The notes under the pieces: model-generated
Seen by the model: the letters and a program-made list of their open reading frames with translations, nothing else
Databases searched by the model: none
Told to the model about the DNA's origin: nothing
In this document: piece after piece, positions 21,789-25,192 of the stretch
Numbering within the stretch: position 1 is the first letter of the stretch
How the letters are laid out: each line of letters begins with the position of its first letter
Position numbers and translations under genes: made by a program
From: Deltaproteobacteria bacterium
GTDB taxonomy: Bacteria > Myxococcota > B64-G9
Direction: 5' to 3'
NCBI GenBank assembly: GCA_003647095.1
Contig: QMME01000009.1
Coordinates: 1-25,192 of the forward strand
Length of the DNA stretch: 25,192 nt

Positions 21789-23495
21789 ATGCCAGAACGA
21801 ATCGGCCGTTTCCTGCTGTTGAAAAAAATCGCTACCGGAGGAATGGCCGAGGTATTCGTGGCCCGACAGCGGGGAATAGAGGGCTTCGAGAAACTGGTGG
21901 TGATCAAGAAGTTGCTGCCGGCCCTGTCGCGGAGCGGCAAGTTCATGGGATTGTTTCTCAACGAAGCCAAGCTGGCAGCCCGCCTGGCCCATCCCAACAT
22001 CGTACAGATCTACGACCTGGGCATTGCCGAGGGAGCCTACTTCATCGCCATGGAGTTCATCCAGGGGGAAAACCTGTTCGCCATTTACAAGGCTTGCCGT
22101 AAACGCGGGCAGCCACTACCCCTGCCGTTACTGGCCCGTATTGCCTCCGAGGCCTGTGAGGGTCTGCACTACGCGCACAGCAAAACCGACGTGCGCGGCC
22201 AGCCGCTGGGCATAGTTCATTCCGACATCAGTCCCCAGAACATCCTGGTATCGCTGGACGGCACTACCAAAATAATCGACTTCGGAGTGGCCAAGGCCGC
22301 CAACCTGGCGCGTGAACTGCGTGCTGACAAAGTGGTCATGGGCAAGCTCTGCTACCTGGCTCCCGAGCAATGCCTGGGCCGGCCAGCCGATGCCCGCACC
22401 GACCTGTATTCCCTGGGAGTGGTGTTATGGGAACTGGCGGCCGGTCGGCGCCTGTTCCGTGACGTGGGCACCGTGGAGACAATGAAGGCCATCGTCAGAA
22501 GCAAGCTGCCCAGGCCCGGAAAGTTCAACCAGGAAGTCCCCGGCAGTTTCGACAAGCTGGTAATGAGGGCACTGGACAAAAACCCCGGCAAGAGGTTCCA
22601 GAACGCCCGGGAAATGCACGATGCCCTCAAGAGCGTCACCAAGGAACAAGGATGGGAGGCCTCCGCTTTCGACCTGGCCAGCTTCCTGCAGGAGCTTTTC
22701 CGGGAGAAGCTGCAAGCTGCCCGGGACCGGCAGCTGCTCGAGGCCGGGGATGTCGAGATGGAACCGGCCTTGTTCTATGACCTGCGAGCGGTGGCCGGAA
22801 GTGACGGCCAGCAGGACGCCGAAGGGGGCACACCGGCAACACCGGCTAACAGCCTGGCCACCCAGGAGCCGACCGGTGACTCCCGGCCGCAGGTATCCTT
22901 CTGGAAACGACTGCCCCACTTACACTGGTGGCACTGGTTGCTGCTTTTTTTCGTGCTGGCCACACTGGTCGGGGGAGGCTACCTCCTCCTTGGCGGCAAG
23001 CCGGAGAAATCATCCCCGGCGGTGGCCCCGGTGGCGCCCGCCGGCACGGTAAACATCGTTTCCCAGCCGGCCGCGGCCAGGGTGTGGCTCGATGGCCAAC
23101 TGCGCTGCCTCAGTCCCTGCCAGGTGCCGGAAGTGGCTGTTGGCCCGTGGCACGAGCTGGAAATATCCCGGCCGGGCTACAAGCCCTTCAATTTCCGCTT
23201 CAAGCTGCACCGGGCCGGACAACAGCGTGATTTCCAGGTGCGCCTGGATCGCCTGGACAAGGTGAACTGGGCCACGGTGAAGATATCCACCCGGCCGGCG
23301 GGAGCAAGGCTGGAGTTGGACGGACAGGAAATCGACTTCCGAACACCAACCACCATGAGACGCATCGTGCCCAACCAGACCTACAGCCTGCGCGCTTTCC
23401 TCAAGGGCCACCGGGACTGGAAAACCACCTTCAAGCTGGCTCCCGGCCAGGTAGCCACCATCAGCGGCGAGTTGCCGGTTGCCGGACAACCTTGA
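21789..23495 (+). CDS. Transmembrane Ser/Thr protein kinase with C-terminal PEGA-like repeats
   Basis: This 568-residue protein has a Hanks-type kinase domain at about residues 6-275: Gly-rich loop 'IATGGMAEVFVARQ', catalytic Lys K40 in 'VVIKKLL', catalytic loop H144-S-D146 with 'ISPQNIL', D164-F-G, and 'LAPEQCLGR'. The HRD Arg is Ser here, so it is a non-RD kinase and may not need activation-loop phosphorylation. After a linker rich in Gly, Ala and Pro comes one membrane helix (about 384-404), then two PEGA-type repeats at about 419-485 ('VNIVSQPAAARVWLDGQL') and 495-562 ('VKISTRPAGARLELDGQE'). With the kinase inside and the PEGA repeats outside, it is built as a one-component sensor. Such kinases are common in Myxococcota. 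ATG 21789 has AAGAGGA just upstream. Confidence 0.93.
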   Translation: MPERIGRFLLLKKIATGGMAEVFVARQRGIEGFEKLVVIKKLLPALSRSGKFMGLFLNEAKLAARLAHPNIVQIYDLGIAEGAYFIAMEFIQGENLFAIYKACRKRGQPLPLPLLARIASEACEGLHYAHSKTDVRGQPLGIVHSDISPQNILVSLDGTTKIIDFGVAKAANLARELRADKVVMGKLCYLAPEQCLGRPADARTDLYSLGVVLWELAAGRRLFRDVGTVETMKAIVRSKLPRPGKFNQEVPGSFDKLVMRALDKNPGKRFQNAREMHDALKSVTKEQGWEASAFDLASFLQELFREKLQAARDRQLLEAGDVEMEPALFYDLRAVAGSDGQQDAEGGTPATPANSLATQEPTGDSRPQVSFWKRLPHLHWWHWLLLFFVLATLVGGGYLLLGGKPEKSSPAVAPVAPAGTVNIVSQPAAARVWLDGQLRCLSPCQVPEVAVGPWHELEISRPGYKPFNFRFKLHRAGQQRDFQVRLDRLDKVNWATVKISTRPAGARLELDGQEIDFRTPTTMRRIVPNQTYSLRAFLKGHRDWKTTFKLAPGQVATISGELPVAGQP

Positions 23496-23506
23496 GGCCG
23501 GCTGCC

Positions 23507-23535
23507 TTTACTGGCCCACTCCTCTCTGTTACATT
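23507..23535 (+). promoter_or_regulatory. Candidate promoter close to the mutS start
   Basis: TTTACT (23507-23512) and TACATT (23530-23535), each 4 of 6, are 17 nt apart. The predicted transcript would start only a few bases before ATG 23546, giving an almost leaderless mRNA, which would fit the lack of a ribosome site there. Confidence 0.3.
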
Positions 23536-23545
23536 GAGCGCGGTC

Positions 23546-25192
23546 ATGAGCGCACGGCAGACGAGCACAGGAAGGAAGCGGGCTCCGCAAGCAGCTCCCA
23601 AGCCCACGCCCATGATGCGCCAGTACCTGCAGGTCAAGGCGGACTACCCCGATTGCATCCTCTTTTTTCGCCTGGGCGACTTCTACGAGATGTTCTTCGA
23701 GGACGCCGAACTGGCCTCGGGAATCCTCGATATCGCCTTGACTTCGCGGGCCAAGGGCAAAGACTCCTACCCCATGTGCGGGGTGCCGGCCTTCGCCGCC
23801 TCCGGCTATATCAACAAGCTGGTCTCCGCCGGCCACAAGGTGGCCATCTGCGACCAGGTGGAGGACCCGGCCCAGGCCAAGGGCATCGTCAAGCGCGAGG
23901 TCACCCGGGTGGTCTCGCCGGGCATGATCACCGAACCCGAAGATCTTGACGGCAGCAGGCCTAATTACCTGGCGGCGGTGTGGCTGCAAGGCGATGACGC
24001 GGGATTGGCCTACCTTGACGTCTCCACCGCCGAGTTTCGCATGACCGATGTCGATAGCCAGGAACAACTGCTCGAGGAGTTGGCCCGGGTCGAGCCCCGC
24101 GAGGTGCTGGCCACGGCAACGGCCTTGCCGTTCGTGCAGGCGCGCCTGCTGCCGCTGCTGGAGGGAACATTCTGCCGCCAGGTGGAGGAGGGCCTGCTCG
24201 AGCGGGCCGGCGGCGATGACGTTCCCGCTGACCTGTTTACGGCCCACCAGCCCGGGCCGGGACGTCAGGCGGCTCGCCTGCTGTACGGTTACGCGCGTTC
24301 TTCACTGCCGGGGTCGCTGGAGCACGTTCGCCGGCTGGTTCCCTACCGGGTGGCCGATCACCTGATCATCGACCACAACACCCGGGTGAACCTGGAACTG
24401 CTCTCCTCCATGATGGAAGGGGGCAGGCGCGAGTCGCTACTGGGCAGCATCGATCGCACTACCACCCCCATGGGCGCCCGCCTGCTGGCGCGCTGGATGC
24501 TCTACCCGCTGGTCTCGGTGGAGGCCATCCGCGAGCGCCAGGAGGCGGTGGAGCAGTTGCTGGAAGACGGGGTGCTGCGCCAGGACCTGCGCCGGGTCCT
24601 GGGTGACATCCGTGACCTGGAGCGCCTGCTGGCCAAGGCCACGGTCGGCCAACCGGCTCCCCGCGACCTGGGCCGCCTGCGTGATTCGCTGCGGCCCCTG
24701 CCGGAACTGATGGACCTGCTCGGCCCCCGGCAGGAGACCGCCATGGGGCGGCTGCTGGGCCCCGGCGATGCCCTGGAAGATCTTTTCCAACTGCTCGATG
24801 CCGCCCTGGTAGACGACCCACCGCTCGACCTGTCCGCGGGCGGCGCCATTCGCGCCGGCTACGATGAACGGCTCGACCGCTACTCCCGCCTGGCCAGTGA
24901 CGGACGGGCAGTGATTGCCAGCATGGAGGAGCGGGAACGCCAGGCAACCGGCATCGGCTCACTCAAGATCAAGTACAACCGGGTGTTCGGCTACTTCATC
25001 GAGGTCACCAAGCCCAACCTGGACCGGGTACCGGATCACTACCGCCGCAAGCAGACCACCGCCAACGCCGAACGTTTCGAGACCGAGGAATTGAAGCAAA
25101 CCGAGCAGCAGATACTCGATGCCCAGGACAACCGCGTGGCCCGGGAGCGCACCATTATCGAGGGGCTGGCGGAGCGTGTGCGCACCGAGGCA
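23546..25192 (+). CDS. mutS: DNA mismatch repair ATPase MutS, N-terminal part
   Basis: The frame is open to the end of the window, giving the first 549 codons of a protein normally about 850-880 residues long. MutS recognises mismatched bases and starts methyl-directed or general mismatch repair. The mismatch-reading motif is F46-Y-E48 in 'LGDFYEMFF', followed by 'SYPMCGVPAFAASGYINKLV' and 'GHKVAICDQVEDP' of domain I, then the connector and the start of the lever and clamp domains ('LKIKYNRVFGYFIEVTKPNL', 'DHYRRKQTTANAERF'). The ATPase domain lies beyond the window. ATG 23546 gives an N-terminal tail like that of E. coli MutS ahead of 'TPMMRQYL'; ATG 23612 is the alternative. It follows the kinase gene by 50 nt. 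Confidence 0.96.
   Translation, partial: MSARQTSTGRKRAPQAAPKPTPMMRQYLQVKADYPDCILFFRLGDFYEMFFEDAELASGILDIALTSRAKGKDSYPMCGVPAFAASGYINKLVSAGHKVAICDQVEDPAQAKGIVKREVTRVVSPGMITEPEDLDGSRPNYLAAVWLQGDDAGLAYLDVSTAEFRMTDVDSQEQLLEELARVEPREVLATATALPFVQARLLPLLEGTFCRQVEEGLLERAGGDDVPADLFTAHQPGPGRQAARLLYGYARSSLPGSLEHVRRLVPYRVADHLIIDHNTRVNLELLSSMMEGGRRESLLGSIDRTTTPMGARLLARWMLYPLVSVEAIRERQEAVEQLLEDGVLRQDLRRVLGDIRDLERLLAKATVGQPAPRDLGRLRDSLRPLPELMDLLGPRQETAMGRLLGPGDALEDLFQLLDAALVDDPPLDLSAGGAIRAGYDERLDRYSRLASDGRAVIASMEERERQATGIGSLKIKYNRVFGYFIEVTKPNLDRVPDHYRRKQTTANAERFETEELKQTEQQILDAQDNRVARERTIIEGLAERVRTEA

Overview
This is a GC-rich, densely coded bacterial window in which every gene I can support reads on the + strand. 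It comes from a Gram-negative organism: it encodes an RND pump with an outer-membrane channel, an LPP20/FlgT-type secreted cluster and a likely lipoprotein. The order tRNA-Val, thrS, infC, rpmI, rplT, merR, a Ser/Thr kinase of the kind common in myxobacteria, and PEGA-domain proteins suggest a deltaproteobacterial lineage (Myxococcota/Desulfobacterota-like). That placement is inference; no 16S gene is present.

Layout. (1) 1-5026: the end of a periplasmic adaptor and, overlapping it by 4 nt, a 1488-residue protein joining a full RND permease to a full TolC-like outer-membrane factor, with a signal-peptide-like segment at the join. (2) 5027-5406: the longest gap, holding a perfect 12-bp inverted repeat. 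(3) 5407-11132: plsB (glycerol-3-phosphate acyltransferase), then guaB-guaA, the two steps from IMP to GMP. (4) 11327-14593: four small secreted or lipid-anchored envelope proteins in a row (LPP20-like, FlgT-like, PEGA, FecR), probably one transcription unit. (5) 14623-17715: an AI-2E/PerM-type membrane protein, a calcineurin-like phosphoesterase overlapping it, and an exported protein of unknown function starting at TTG. (6) 17853-21628: tRNA-Val(GAC), thrS, infC, rpmI, rplT and a MerR-type regulator, a translation cluster without pheST. (7) 21789-23495: a transmembrane Ser/Thr kinase with two PEGA-like repeats. (8) 23546 to the end: the first 549 codons of mutS.

The most notable points are the RND-outer-membrane-factor fusion, whose join lies on a run of seven G; the infC start at ATC behind a nine-base Shine-Dalgarno match; the four-gene envelope cluster with no flagellar neighbours; and several unexplained hairpins. 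I saw no CRISPR array, insertion sequence, rRNA gene or phage gene. Residue positions were counted by hand from the sequence; family assignments come from motif recognition, not database search.
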